From Sipunculus nudus (taxonomy: Eukaryota; Annelida; Sipuncula; Golfingiida; Sipunculidae): a DNA stretch of 64,000 bases. The notes beneath the pieces are model-generated. The model searched no databases, was not told the origin of the DNA, and saw nothing but the letters and a program-made list of their open reading frames with translations. The DNA lies in assembly GCA_026874595.1 (NCBI GenBank), contig CM049316.1, forward strand, positions 68,164,676 through 68,228,675. Reading direction: 5' to 3'. Positions 26,362 to 39,739 of the stretch are shown here, in pieces (position 1 is the stretch's first letter; each line of letters opens with the position of its first letter). The position numbers and the translations under genes were made by a program.

Positions 26362-27352
26362 ATACCCATAACATGGCGTAACATCTCACGAAAATCCCCA
26401 GTTTGTCATGTGTTCAGGTGCTTTTATTTGGAGTTATCCTTGGAAATGTGTGAGCCAAAACCTTCCGACTGTGTGGTATAAACCAATATCAGCCCATAGA
26501 TTGATCGTTTGAACGATTTCCTCCATTCAGAGTAATTACTAGTCGTTAGTTTCTAGTTTTTGGCCAATTGGAAAATATCATGACCTTTGACCTCAATACT
26601 GACCTTATAAGCATATTTTATGTATCACCTGAAAGAGCAACAATGTGATAGGTACTTCGTTACTCTAGATTAAAAAGTAACGGAGTGATGATAATCGGGA
26701 ATTTTTAAAATTAGTCCTGTGTCGGTATTTTTCTTGTATCACCCAGATGTACCAAATAAAATAAAATTTTAATGAACATGCGATATTCCCTTGGGCGCAC
26801 ATAATGTTTTGGTATCATTAATTCTTGTAATGATGGCTTCCTTTGTGTAGGTTTTTATATGGTGAGATTGCGAAATTTGAACCCTCGCGAAACACTGAAA
26901 GACTGGAAATCTTGGAATTTTTAACCCCGCGAACTTGAAGCCAACCACAGAAAATCACTTTCCGTGTCTCCAGAAGTCTCATTCTCTCTAAAGCACCCAG
27001 TTCTGTCCAGCCAAGCATTGTGATTTTTTTTTCCCTAGGCCGATCAGTTTGGACAAAATGTTAAATGACCTCAAGGCATCTCCATATCATTTTTTCCTTT
27101 GTAAAATTGTGTACATATCAGGTGTGACAGAATAAATGCTGGTCCAAGTAAGAACTAATTTAAACTAAACAACGTTACAGATACCCGGAAACAGAATTGA
27201 AGTATGCCTGAAGGAATGTTCACATCAGGTCTGACGTTCGAAATGGAAAAGGTCAATAAGACGCCTTTAAGGCATTTTACACCAACAGTTGTTTCTGAAT
27301 GACCCGAATCAATGAACGTAACACCCAGAAGGATTCACCTGTAAGTTAACGT

Positions 27353-27425
27353 GGGGAATTAGCTCAAGTGGTAGAGCGCTCGCTTAGCATGTGAGAGGTA
27401 CCGGGATCGATACCCGGATTCTCCA
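27353..27425 (+). tRNA. tRNA-Ala (anticodon AGC), second copy
   Basis: Identical over all 73 nt to the gene at 24574-24646: same cloverleaf, G3:U70 pair, AGC anticodon and A discriminator. It is followed within 10 nt by a T5 run serving as RNA polymerase III terminator. The 5' and 3' flanks differ from those of the first copy, apart from the tRNA itself, so this is not a simple recent tandem duplication of a larger block. Confidence 0.97.
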
Positions 27426-27645
27426 GAGTAATATTTTTCTTTTATCACAAACACACGTTTATATACACAATATTGTCAAGAAAATAACATAAGGCCTATA
27501 CATGGATTTTTCTATATTTAAGGAGGTATATGTCTCCTATACATAGGGAGGAGGAGGGTCCCCTGGCCTGCCATGACTGCATATATGTAAACTATAGACT
27601 AGTCTAGACTATACCATACTATATTATATTAGTATATTAGTATAT

Positions 27646-27691
<46 letters not shown>

Positions 27692-27830
27692 ATATCTTCT
27701 AATATATACAGAATGTTATAAATATATATATATATCATGTATAACGAATCAAACGATTGTAAGCATCGTGTTGACTAATTAGTTTCGTACCGTTATACGG
27801 CACCTAGAAAAAAACATATATTATATATAT

Positions 27831-27837
<7 letters not shown>

Positions 27838-27889
<52 letters not shown>
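27838..27889. repeat. (AT)n microsatellite
   Basis: Uninterrupted TA dinucleotides. Confidence 0.93.
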
Positions 27890-27891
<2 letters not shown>

Positions 27892-28082
27892 ATATCCAGA
27901 AACAACATCAGTATAAATTAATAAGTTAACCTGCAAAATGCAGTTATAACAGTTGATCTATCTGATTTTAAAGTAAATAATATACTTCGAAACTGTCGAA
28001 AGAAAAAAACTGTTTAAAATTTTTTACTATTAATATGTTACCCCTCACTTCTTCCAAATATTTAACATACTATTTGTATGAT

Positions 28083-28125
<43 letters not shown>

Positions 28126-28128
<3 letters not shown>

Positions 28129-28545
28129 GGGTGTGTCGATTAATCGATTAAATCGATGATTGGTCTTTTCTTTCGAAATCGATTAAATCGATTGTATTTT
28201 TGCATAATCGATTAAAAAATGATTTTGTATTCACATGCAAAGAATCCTGTCGAGATATACGAACAAAAAGTAACGAACAGCATCAAAAGACAAAACTCTA
28301 CCTTGCGCAGCCAAGAATCGTCCGACGGCAAGTCGACCTTGGATGCGGCGGGATTGGTGGTTTCTTTATGAATACCGATGTAGGCCTAAATGTCAGACTA
28401 ATGAGACTGTTTACTGGGGTCTACTAGTACACAGCAGATTTCAAGGTTATATAGAAAGTAACTAAAGTAATCGATTAATAATCGATCATCGATCGGTTTC
28501 ATTTTTCAATAATCGATTATGATTTTAAAACCAATTCCTACCATT
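28126..28545. mobile_element. ATCGATTA-rich element, possible non-autonomous hAT
   Basis: The left edge TAGGGGTGTGTCGATTAATC looks like a hAT-type terminus. Clusters of ATCGATTA lie within 100 bp of both ends (28137-28215 and 28468-28520), in the subterminal positions where such elements carry transposase-binding repeats. The right end is decayed (CCAATTCCTACC near 28540), and a target duplication cannot be read because the left flank is an (AT)n tract. No transposase is encoded. Confidence 0.4.
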
Positions 28546-29143
28546 TATACATATATATAATTTTATTAACAATTGTTCTTTTGCTGCGCTTGTGCGAGTC
28601 ATATAACTTGTCTACACATTACGAAAAATAAATTGCCTCCCCCCCTCCCCCCTCCCCCCCATAACCCCTCTGAATTCACCTATTCATTTTGTGTTTTCTC
28701 TGAAGTTTCTCATGTATAAGCCTACAGTGTATATTGAGTGTGTATATAGGCATGCAGGAATACTGGTATATTAATGTTTTTGTGTCACGATATACGATAT
28801 TGTAAATATAACGACATATAAATCACCTCATAGAACGAACCCCCCCCCCCCCCCCCTTGATTTCCTTAAATAAAACTTATATACATGGTATTAGGAAACA
28901 GACATATGTATCATACATGTATAGACATACAACTATCATATATAGATTCGCAGTGGTCATTTGCGAATCTCTGTGACGAGCGCCCAGTCGCCTGGTGATC
29001 ACCAAAGGGTAAACACAGCTAATCCATTCTGGCGTGAAACTCAGAATTGCCATGGGTAAGACACACTGACGTGATTTACATGTAGTATATAGCTCTACGT
29101 CAATCGTATAGAGCACTTTATCGCTTCTACTGGGTCTATCATG

Positions 29144-29187
<44 letters not shown>

Positions 29188-29367
29188 TATATATATATGG
29201 ACCCCCCCCCCCTTTTTTTTTTCCCCAACCATCGAAACCTTATTTTTAATGGTCTAAGACAATTTTATCCGGGGTGGGCACCCCTTTTTTTCTGGATCCA
29301 AGGACCGTTTCAAGGTTATCTCTTTAGTTTTCTTGGTTGGACACATCCTTTGTGAAAATCCTTGATT

Positions 29368-29391
29368 CCCCCCCCCCCCCCCCCCCCCCCC
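29368..29391. repeat. Poly(C) tract
   Basis: About 24 consecutive C residues, G-quadruplex-prone on the minus strand. Confidence 0.93.
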
Positions 29392-30109
29392 ATGCAGATT
29401 ATGTTCCCACTCTGAAGCATTCACTAGCATCAAGCGACACCTGGCGGCTGTTTTTGCACTGCAGCTGTTTGTGTTTATCGCTGTGTCCAATCAAACTAAG
29501 ACAATTGTCTGTGGAATTCTCTGTCATGAGCGCTATGTGACAGATATAATTACTTGCATGATTAATCCTTTTGCTTATTTATATGAAGATAACCTGATTT
29601 AACTGCTGGGCTCAAACCAAGGCACTATATACTATCAATTTAATGTGAAATATTTACTGATCAGATAGACATGTTATAATGTAAATAATCATGCCGTCTG
29701 GCTAAATCCCATCATTCAAGTATGTAGATATAATTTAAAAATTCAATTTAAAGGAATACACTGTAATACGTTACCAAAAAAGCTTACTAAATATAATATG
29801 CCAGTAGATACACACACACACACATATATTTATATATTTATGTTCCACAGACCTATACGTGTGTTTTGTATTGGAATAGTTACTCTACATAAAACTCTCT
29901 CCATATAGCAAATCTTTTTTGCGATTTAATTAACGTTAAATTTTAGCTTTGAACAATAAAATGCATCATTTACATCACAGTTATGCCGCACCATTTTATT
30001 GCTTTCTAATTCTTTATGTATTGATATAAACCATATCTCTATCCCAGGTTATTGTTTGTTTTAGAGAGAAACTGGCCATTTGAACTGAAACTGACCTTAT
30101 AGAAGAATA

Positions 30110-30111
<2 letters not shown>

Positions 30112-30194
<83 letters not shown>
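30112..30194. repeat. (AT)n microsatellite, longest in the window
   Basis: More than 80 bp of nearly uninterrupted AT dinucleotides. Confidence 0.95.
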
Positions 30195-32193
30195 CTATAG
30201 TGCAAAAGAACATAACAGTAATTACCAACTGAGCTAACTTTAATAATGATTAATAATAATAAAAATAAAAATAAAAATAAAATTAATAATAAAAATAATA
30301 ATAATAATTTTGCATGCAATGCGTAAAATCCATGATGGCATATGCTCTTAAGTGCTATGCATGATTATATACTACCTAACAATCACATGCAGTTTGATAA
30401 GATTATGATATGATAAGTCAGACATTCTCCTTAAATATCACGTTCAAACGGTTCCGATATTAAATGAGGCATATATCTATTAAAGGCGTCAAAATTCCAC
30501 TTAATTTTACGTAAGACAGTTATTCATACATATGATGGGATTTCATTATGCCTTTATTGCAGCCAATATACATGTATATACTTTACATTTTGAGAAAATA
30601 TTTGGCTTCAGATAAGATCCTCATTAATAAATAAATTTTAGTGAAGTTTGCGTATAATCTAATTCAAATCTATTTATTTAAATAAAAAAAGTTTGGACAC
30701 GTTATTCAATCTTCCACACATAATTAATGGTACAACTGTTGCACCTCAGCACAATGTATATTTTCATATAATATGAAGGTATAAATATTATCCATTAAAA
30801 CTAACCTAAATAAAAGCATAATTTCCTGTCAGTTATATGGCTTAATTTACATCGAGTACAATATGGAGCACAGAAGGTTATTTTTCGCACTGACTTCGAT
30901 GTTGTTGATGATATTGACCACATTTCAACAGCAGGTATCCCCAGAGGCTTATTAGCATACGATTAGCATACATTAACATTGGGTAGATCCGTAATCGCAT
31001 GTCACAGCTGTACAATTTCTTTAGATTCAAAATATAGATTCGGCACCTTGTATTCCAAACAAACTTGTGGATCGGCGTTTAAGACTGATTTAGAACGTAG
31101 CGGTCAGAATATATGAATGGGAAACTTGCAACAGGTGTGGGGAGATTGGAACGCAGCTTGTCGATTTCAGACTTGGCGTGACCTCATCAGTTTCAATGCA
31201 GATCAGCCAAGTTTAGCTTTCTTGAGTACTGTTAGCTTATGTAAATGGGTAGTCTTAGCGTTAAATGGGCCATGTAATGTGTGAGTATAGGTTCACATAA
31301 GATGAAAAGATACAATGTAATGGTATATGCAAGAAGTTCCTGACATCGGGGGCGTGTGAGCTGTCAATTTGTGAGTTTTCCCAGGGGTACGCAAACACCA
31401 TAATCATTTGCAACAAAAGATACATGAAATGCGTGACCGCACGTAAGCAAACAATAAAGATAACTTCTGTTTGGTGTGAAAGTTTCAAATTGATAAGTTA
31501 TAAGGCTAAATAATTGTACATAATCACGAATGCAATATGATACAAATGCACGTATGGGTGTGTTTATATCACAATAGATTTTCTTGGGACTAGAGATACC
31601 ATACACGTACATGTATCTGGCTTTAGAAAACAGAAGTCAAACGCCGCTTTAATTACAGCCAATTTAGGGCGATATACTGCCATCACTTTTAGTTCCACGC
31701 AATGTAAAGAATAATATTCTCAATGCATTCAAATGTAGTCGATTTGTTCCGCAAAGGTAAAGTTGGTTAATATTAAAACTTTATTATATACAGTTGTCTT
31801 TATGTATATTAGCTGACGCATGTTTCAACGAAATATAGCTACAACGTCAGCGACAAAAGAAGTCAAATTATCGAACTTTGAAATAAACGCATATATGCAG
31901 GGTGTGAGTGGCCATTGATTATATATGAAACTATAAAAATTATATAAAATAAATTAACATTTCAAATTAATTCTTTAAAACTAACAACATATGTTTATAT
32001 TAAGTGAATTAGGCCTGTATATACGTTATTGCTTTGAAACTTAAGATCATGGTATTTATGGATCTAACCAACCTGTCAAAGCAATAACACTTTCAGAAAA
32101 GTGCCAGAAAACTAAATTTATATACATGCATTATAAGAAACCCGGTAAATTTAGAACAAAGCCGCGCACATATAGGTTATATATGCTTGTGCC

Positions 32194-32224
<31 letters not shown>

Positions 32225-33759
32225 TTGGTGAGAGTATATTTCATGTGACTGAGGGAAACTTTCTTTGTGTGTGCGAAGAATTATAGAATGATAGAGAATC
32301 ACACGTGAACTTTTTTGTTGTTCTCAGTCAATTTGATCGTGCCATGCATCATTCGCTGCGGGCCTGCTGTCCATCAAACCAGCTTCAAACTGAGCAGGAC
32401 TCAAGCAGTGCAACACGGAGGGGCAACAGAGGGGGCACATCAAACCCAGGGTGGCTGAAATCAAAGCAGACACCATGTGCGCGAGAAACACAGCACAGGC
32501 GAACAACGATTTATTCAGACATCGGGATTACCCTTTATAATAGACTGACAGTTGCTGGCGAGGACTTTTCCTGTTTAACAGATCCTGCTATTAGCCTGCT
32601 CTGAAACATATGTGTCTGTTTTAAGTAAATCCCTGCTGTATCAGCCTTTCAGGGCGGCGGGAATGGCACCAGCCCAGTGCAGCACAAGTCTAAACAATTA
32701 CTGCCACGCGAGCACCTGACACACTGAAATGGACAAGGGGGGAAAATACGACAACAATGCAGCGCGAGACCATTGAAATTTACACCGTCACTGAAATCTA
32801 CAAGGCTTAGGGCGGCCCCAGAGGTCAGGGGTCAATTTGGTACGAGGAACCGCATACCTTAGTTGTAGATTTCCACCTGCGCCTATAAAATCAGATCAAA
32901 CTGGTACGAAACCTACACATACACGCGATACCCCTTTCTTTGATCTTGCATTGTTCACAACAAAATGTCAATTTCAATGTTTGGTATAACCCCTGTCTTG
33001 TTTGGGAATCCTTTTAGATCATTGGTAGCGGTACTTCTCTGATATAATGCATGGAATCCGCAACTGCACTTAACCTATGGTATTTTGACCCTGATATAAT
33101 GCTGGAATTCTTTGTTATGAGTTTAATGACTTGCATCTGCGGGTAGCAACAAACTTGTATATGTCAATATAATGATTAGACGCCGCTCGGGGAATCCGGC
33201 AAAAAATAAAAGACACGACCACCAGATAAATACAATGAAAACATTTTTGTCTTTATCGTTGCTGGTTGGTTAATCTGTATGCAACATCACTAAAAAAATG
33301 GAAACAGATTTAGAAGAAATTTGTTCTGGTGTATTGTATATATATCGCCTCATCAAGTAAAACTCTATCCATTTTTTTAGATAATCTGGATTCCCTCCAT
33401 TTTTAGACTTCCTTATAACACTTTTAGATAGGAAAATTTGTTTATCCAACCTTCACTGGTATGGCCGTATGTGTTCACACGAGAAGAGCTCACCTGTTAT
33501 GCAAACATGAATGTGGCAGACCATGACACATTTTTTCTGACGGAGGTATATTTATATATGGTCTCTAACTACTTTTCTATATAGTCTGTCTTTTAAAGGT
33601 GTCCATTAACCTACCTTTAGAAAAAGAAATTTAAGAAATGCTTCCTCTGTGGTTATATTAATGATTTAAGGGTAATTCTGGTTATTAACATTTATAACGC
33701 CTCAGTGAAACATGTACGAACGTACCAACAACGTGTTCGTTAACACAGCAATGTTGACA

Positions 33760-33990
33760 AACGGGAAAACATGTAACCTTAGGTCACTTGTTGCAAAACG
33801 CCATTTGCAAAGCTCTGGCTTGCTGCCAGGTTCCCTTGTTGAATTTGTTTTATTTTGGCGGGCGACCACATATTATAAATACATTGATGTAAGCAAAACA
33901 AGCAGCCTGTGTGCGGTGATATCCACGTTTTCTGGCCTATTTTTCATAAAGGCTCCAAGGGATTACCTTATGGGTTTATAAAGGTCTGAT
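33760..33990 (-). repeat. Dispersed repeat family R, copy 2
   Basis: Reverse-oriented relative to copies at 22055 and 41505. The translations of this copy and the reverse complement of copy 1 share short strings such as SLCAV and PRDYL, which reflects DNA homology rather than a gene. Confidence 0.65.
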
Positions 33991-34655
33991 AAGTGATTAG
34001 GCCCCTTTAATTCTCATACCGGATTACGGATTCCTTTTTCCCTTATTTCTCCTGTATTGGTTTATGATCGGTTTGCATTCCGTTTCCTATTACCTATACA
34101 CTTGACATACAATTATGATTTTACATAAAGCATTGGCTGATTTATAAGCATGAGCCAGATTTTCTTGCATTGAGCTATATAGCTGCGACTTGAAAATGTC
34201 ATATATAGCTCAGAAGGAAACGACTGTGTGGGTTTTATTCACATAAAAAATACATGCACATGCAGACCGGAATATACATATACATATACATGTCCGCGAT
34301 GGCGAAAAAAATACCCTCATATATATCTGTGTATATAACTTTCATACAAAACTATGTATATATAAAAATAATCAAAGGCATGATTACACATATACATGCA
34401 TGTATATACAAAGCGACAGCGATCAAAAATACCCTCATATATCTGTGCATATATTTAATACAAACTGTCTCGATCATATACATAATTCAAATATATATTA
34501 CCTTAAATGAATATACCGGTATTGTTTAAATCTGAATGTAAATTGTTTTATCACAAAAAACCTATATTTAACATATCCATAAGTGAAAACAGTTGTTTGT
34601 TCTGAAAATACTGCGCATGTGGACAGTTCTCTCTGTATCACCCGCGGCCCTCAGC

Positions 34656-34673
34656 CCCCCCCCCCCCCCCCCC
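34656..34673. repeat. Poly(C) tract
   Basis: About 17 consecutive C residues. Confidence 0.92.
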
Positions 34674-34699
34674 GATTCTTTATACCCTTATGAATATTT

Positions 34700-35180
34700 A
34701 TGTGATGTAAGTAGGACTCTGGTCCACTGCCATATAAGGACATTGACTTGAACTTGAGGATCTGGACTCCGGGGGGGGGGGGGGGGGGGACTCAAGAAAT
34801 CAAGCAGAGTCCATCTGAAGTCTAGCAGAAGAAAACTATGTACAACATATATATACTAATACATGTGCAAACTATCAACAAGATATTTCACCAAAAGAAG
34901 CTACATGTACTAAACTTTATAGCTCTTCATCGGGAGCTAAATGTGATCAATCTTTCAAGTGAAAAGCATGTGTAAGCAAAATAAGCATACACAATGACTA
35001 CAATAATCTTAAATTTCCATTTAAATTTCATAAGGAGCTTTGTATTGGTTTCGGACTCGGGTTACAAATTCCTCGGGACTCGAAGGAAGTGCAATTGGAC
35101 ATAAACATCAAGAACTCTGACTCGAATAATGTTGACTTCACCACGATCTACATCACGGACATATTCGAGTACACTTGGGT
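34700..35180 (+). repeat. Dispersed 'ACTCGGAC' repeat, copy 2
   Basis: Same block order as 6005-6500: GGACT-rich start, an AT-rich middle with 'CTTCATCGGGAGCT', then GGACTCG-rich sequence and CTACATCAC near the end. It is interrupted by a G19 run at 34771-34789. Confidence 0.6.
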
Positions 35181-35281
35181 GTTTGGGGACAGACTATCAT
35201 CACTCCCGTGTTAGAAGAACAAATAACATCTAGTGAATTACAGATGTATGTAGATGGTATAAACGTATCTTAGGTATAGGT

Positions 35282-35288
35282 GTGTGTG

Positions 35289-35323
<35 letters not shown>

Positions 35324-36000
35324 CAGAAGCGATCTTTTTTTTTCATCCGAAGCAACCCTTTTTAAGGGTTTCAGACAAAATTTTGCGGCCTGGACATCCC
35401 CCCCCCCCCCCCTTCTCCGGACCTGGGGACATCTTTTTTAGGTTTTTCCGTAGTCCTTTTGGGTTTGAACCCCCTCCCTTTTCTAAATCCTGGATCCGCC
35501 CATGGAGAGAGAGAGAGAGGGGGGGGGGGGGGGGGGGATTCTGGAACCTAAAATAACTGTATCCCTGAACTAGATGACAAACGGTAAGACTGGCCTATCG
35601 GTCAGGCAGTGGGGTTGTTTTCCCCGTTACTTGCACCTGGTCCGGGTATAAACAAGTACAAACCTTCCCAGATCAGGTGGCGGAGGGATAAACAAGATAC
35701 ATCATGGGCCACAGTCAACCAATCACCGGCTCTCTGTTGGCCCTCACGCTGATTACCACCCTCACCTGTTGCCGGACTACCTCCGGTTGACCCCTGACAC
35801 CTGGTACATTTCACATTCCTGGCTGGTCGATTTCAACCTCGCCAGGTTGTTTCCAGGTAAAACGTACCTGCTGCCTAAATATCTACAAGATATAAGCAGT
35901 CATTTTCCTCTTAAGGAAGCGGCCATTTTTTTTTTGTTTAAAAATATCACAATATTTTTTTCCAAACCTACTAACTTGAAAGAGAATAAAACGTGGATAT
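35282..36000. other. Simple repeats and GC-richer non-coding DNA
   Basis: (GA)n at 35288-35325, C-run 35398-35412 and (GA)n/G-run 35505-35537. These enclose a fragment ending GGATCCGCCC that looks like degraded repetitive DNA. A GC-richer segment at 35600-35880 shows no recognisable coding sequence. Confidence 0.5.
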
Positions 36001-36838
36001 AATGCACGTACTAATCAAAATTAGTGTTCTGGTCGGCGCAATGAGAAATAAAGTAAAGAAAACACAACAAATAACCAAATATATTTTTATTACAAAATAT
36101 AAATGAAGTAACAATATCGGTTAATAAATAAAATGCATGTTAATTATCAAAACAATCATTTGTATGCAAAAATGTAAATGTAAAATATCCAATTTTGAAT
36201 CAAGAAGTTAAATGGTATAAACATCGCATACCATAATTTCAATATATGTCAAAGTCGTGTGCCAATTTTTTTTTAAGTGACAAATCCACTGGCATCAGCA
36301 AAATGTGAAACATGGCAACGCAATACTGACCGAGAGACAGGTAATAAACTTGGTTAGGGCATTCCCCGAAAGGTGTCAGCACCTGTTGGCATCAGCGCAA
36401 TCACACAATTAAGGTCACGTTTTCATTAAGAGCAAATTCCTTTAGTGATATTATTATATATCTTTATTATATACCTTTCTCTTGCATTAGTTGAAAATAA
36501 TATTGAATTGTTATCGTGAGCGGCACAGTCATAAGACAGATTAACATGAGTAAATGAAGGGATTACTTATCTATAACTTCTATGTACAAGCAATACTAAG
36601 CTCCGAATAACTGTTGTTAACTGTGCCTTAACTGATTTTAAACTTTTCTTTTCACAAATAGAGGAGCTTCTTATTTCTACGGTAATAGCTGTGGCTATTT
36701 AAACAGAAATCACTTTCTGTTTCGGTTAAACTGTACTGTGTCTCCGCCTGGCGACACGTTAGTCAACCATGTAACAATAGAAGGCCTATGAGTCAGCACA
36801 AATAAATTCAGACTTGCCTGCCAAAAGTAAATGACACT

Positions 36839-36841
36839 CCC

Positions 36842-36862
<21 letters not shown>
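36839..36862. repeat. Poly(C) tract followed by A-rich run
   Basis: About 24 C residues, then A-rich sequence to 36886. Confidence 0.93.
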
Positions 36863-36873
<11 letters not shown>

Positions 36874-37594
36874 AAAAAAAAAAAAAGTGCCCCAGTGAAA
36901 AATGTTTTGAAAAAAAGAGTAAATAAACACTCAAATGACAAAAGCTCAAATTTTATCCTCTATTACCCTACACAGGGTAAAACAAGATGTGCTGCACATA
37001 CTGCATATGTTTACAGCACCAAATGTCTGCTACACGAATGGTCCACATACCTTTATATGCAGATAAAGGGCATTCTGAAAATACTGAAATACAGGCTTGA
37101 CACTTGACCGCGAAAAAAAAAAGGAAATGTGCCATAGCTGTTCTTACTGGAATTAACGAACTGTTTAGTAATACTAAAGCTTAAATTTATGTTTATGAAA
37201 AGAGCTCTTTTTGTAAAAAAAAGTGGTCTTGTAAAAAATTAAAAATACTACATTCCATGGCATTCTTATAAGCCAAATGGAACAATACACACACCTGCAT
37301 TATTTATCCTCAAATGCTTTTATATCACAGAATCATCGGTTATTCTCACCTCCTACCATATTCCAGTGATCCTGGTGTTGGCAAATACGCGAGGGTATAC
37401 TGTAATTCATAACTGTATGGCCATGTTCATTCTCAATTGATACAATACGACTGTTATCCCATTTAATATATTATTTGAAACAAAAGCACTAGAAGGGTTC
37501 ATAGTACAACTGTCACAAGAGTAGTGAGATGATGCAAGATAAACAACTACTGTTGTTCTGTCCTGATCATTTAGCTTACCTTGCAGCAAATTAA

Positions 37595-38025
37595 CCAGTA
37601 ATAAACTGAGCACATCTTCATACTACCAAGTTTGTGACTTCGCTTTCACGGACCTTGATTCATTGAGCCGCTCTAGTGTCCATTTTATGATTAATGAACA
37701 ATCCTGAAAGTGTTCAAAATAAACAAAAGACAATACAGTGTTCACACACTGCCTGAACAGGGACACATGTACCCGAAAGGGGACAGCCTTATAGGGCTTT
37801 ATTTGACTGGTTAGATTGTCGCTGCCTTCCCATCAATGCTAACCATTTAATTGTTACATAACATCAAATATCTGAGTAGAACAAGTGTACGGGAGTAATT
37901 TGATTGGTTCAATCATGTTGTTAATTTAAAGAAAAAGATGTGAGAGTGGTTGCTGAATAAAGGTATGTGAAACCATAGCCACAGACTTGGTAGTATGAAG
38001 ATGACTGAGCAATAAATACCCTTCA
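37595..38025. repeat. Fold-back element with ~70-bp inverted arms
   Basis: The left arm, about 37595-37668, contains CATCTTCATACTACCAAG followed by T-TGTG. It is matched in reverse complement by about 37950-38025, where CTTGGTAGTATGAAGATG is read on the plus strand. Similarity extends on both sides of this perfect core. The spacer is about 280 bp and non-coding. It may be a decayed MITE, but no target duplication is visible to me. Confidence 0.65.
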
Positions 38026-38914
38026 CAAATATGGGTCTGTAATTAATATTTTAATATCATCGACTTGTAAAATGCCTCCTTAGATATAAATACAAGGAAT
38101 ATCATGTAAATAAATGTAACAATGATATGGCTGAACACAATAAACAGTTCTGAATTATCTCCTTCACAAAATTCATTTATGAGACAATGTTAACCCAATT
38201 AACAGGTGAGGCCTGGAAACCATCAAAGTTTTTTTTTTATATATCACTGGCCCACTGCTATAAAAAATAGTCTGTTTACCGTACACAATGTACAGTCTGA
38301 CCACTGGGAAACTGTGACAGATAGGCTGATGGGTGCTGCCACCTAACGGCACATTAACACACTAATATTTGTATACCATCCTTATGGTACTCATACAATA
38401 CAGTTGGTTTCTGATCATGCCTCATGTTGTGTCTTTAGTCTAGTCTAGCTAAGCAACCATCAGTTATTACAGAAACTTCCAAGCCTCAAAATGGCTTGCT
38501 CTGTCCCTGTTACCAGGACCAAAATATGTTGTCATCAACGATGCAAGTCTTGAGACTAATTTGGTTTTCTTGTAATAAAGTTTGGCAGGTCTTGATCTTG
38601 GTCTCCAAGCAAATGGTCTCAGTCGATAAAATCTGTTTTCCGGTCTCAAAATACAGATTTTATGATGAATGCAACATAAAAAGCATATTTGCAATTTTCT
38701 TTCCGTTTATCTTTTCTTTCCTCAAAACAAGAGGTTATGTGTCAACACTGATTAGTTGTTTGTCTGTTGGTCTGGTAGCAAAGCAGCACTCTTTGCTTAT
38801 GGAGGGGTTATTGAGTGTGAAACACTCACTCTGATATGGATGAGTAGATGACGGTTGAGTAAACATCCAGTCCCTGTCTTGGTCCTATGGTTTTGGTCTC
38901 AGTCTCAGACTGTA

Positions 38915-39045
38915 GAGTCTTGACTACATCACTGGCCACACTCAAACTGTTTTGACCAGTCTTGACTATATCACTGGTTGTCACTTAAAATGTTTTGACC
39001 AGTCTTTGATTTCATCACTGGTTGTCACTCTGATTGATAAAAAAA
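38915..39045. repeat. Short ~43-bp tandem repeat, three copies
   Basis: Units contain 'GTCTTGACTAYATCACTGG' and 'GTTTTGACCA' blocks, with diverged third copy. Confidence 0.7.
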
Positions 39046-39739
39046 AGTCAGATCGTTTAACAATAAAGACATGAACACAATATATAACTGGAGTGAAGTT
39101 ACAATCTGACTGGAAGCTGATATATCTATAAACAAATAAATGCTTTGATAGGAGTACATAATAAACACTGGGCAAACATGTCAGATCACTGAATGATAAA
39201 AATATGGACACTGAATAAACACAGTAGTGTATACAGTCTGAATAAGAATATGAAGACAGTCATGGCTTGCCAGGAGCATATAAAACAGCAGCGTACTGAA
39301 CAGAGAACATATGTACTCAGAACACTAACATACACAAAGTACAACTATGAATATTGGTTGTTGTGCCAGGCTCCCGCCAACTCCGAAAATTTTCTATATT
39401 TCATTAATCAGACTAAGATATCCTATATTTTTTACTGCACAATGGTATTTCCACTATAACTGTTATTATTGAAAAATTGTTGTTATATAAACCAATAATT
39501 ATTTAAAACAGGCAGCTGGTTGGTATATCTGTCAATGCACATGATGCAGTCATACAAGTGAAGCCATCTAAACCAATGTAAATATACTTATAAAAGCTGT
39601 TTGGAGGATAGATGGTCAGATCAATTTACTCCATTAGTTTTCATATATCTTTGGGTAAGTTCTATAAACACCTATATTTTTTGTCACAGGTAAGACCTCC
39701 AATAAAATTCCTGTATTTTTTCAGGAACCTGGTAGGAGC

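Larger units (their letters stand above)
24647..27352. other. Inter-tRNA region: diverged ~380-bp repeat units and microsatellites
   Basis: Contains (AT)n 24849-24894, (AAT)n 26026-26124 and (AT)n 26294-26358. Three diverged units align by blocks such as 'TATAAACCRATWTC', 'TTGACC/TTGATCRTTT', 'AATTAYKAGTCGYYAGTTTCTA' and 'GACCTTTGACCTC'. Their comparable points are at about 25463, 25840 and 26475. A GC-richer patch at 25030-25350 is open on both strands but resembles no protein I know. Confidence 0.5.
27426..33700. other. Gene-poor region with microsatellites
   Basis: No gene recognised. Contains (AT)n at 27652-27688, 27838-27889, 28086-28125, 29143-29198 and 30112-30194; C-runs at 28840-28856, 29202-29212 and 29368-29391; A/T-rich trinucleotide and tetranucleotide DNA at 30238-30310. 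A GC-richer stretch at 32340-32900 is open in places, but no frame is recognisable. A hAT-like element candidate lies at 28126-28545. Confidence 0.5.

Noticed and set aside
32305-32604. 99-codon frame in a GC-richer segment
   Set aside because: No recognisable domain, and the composition alone explains the open length.
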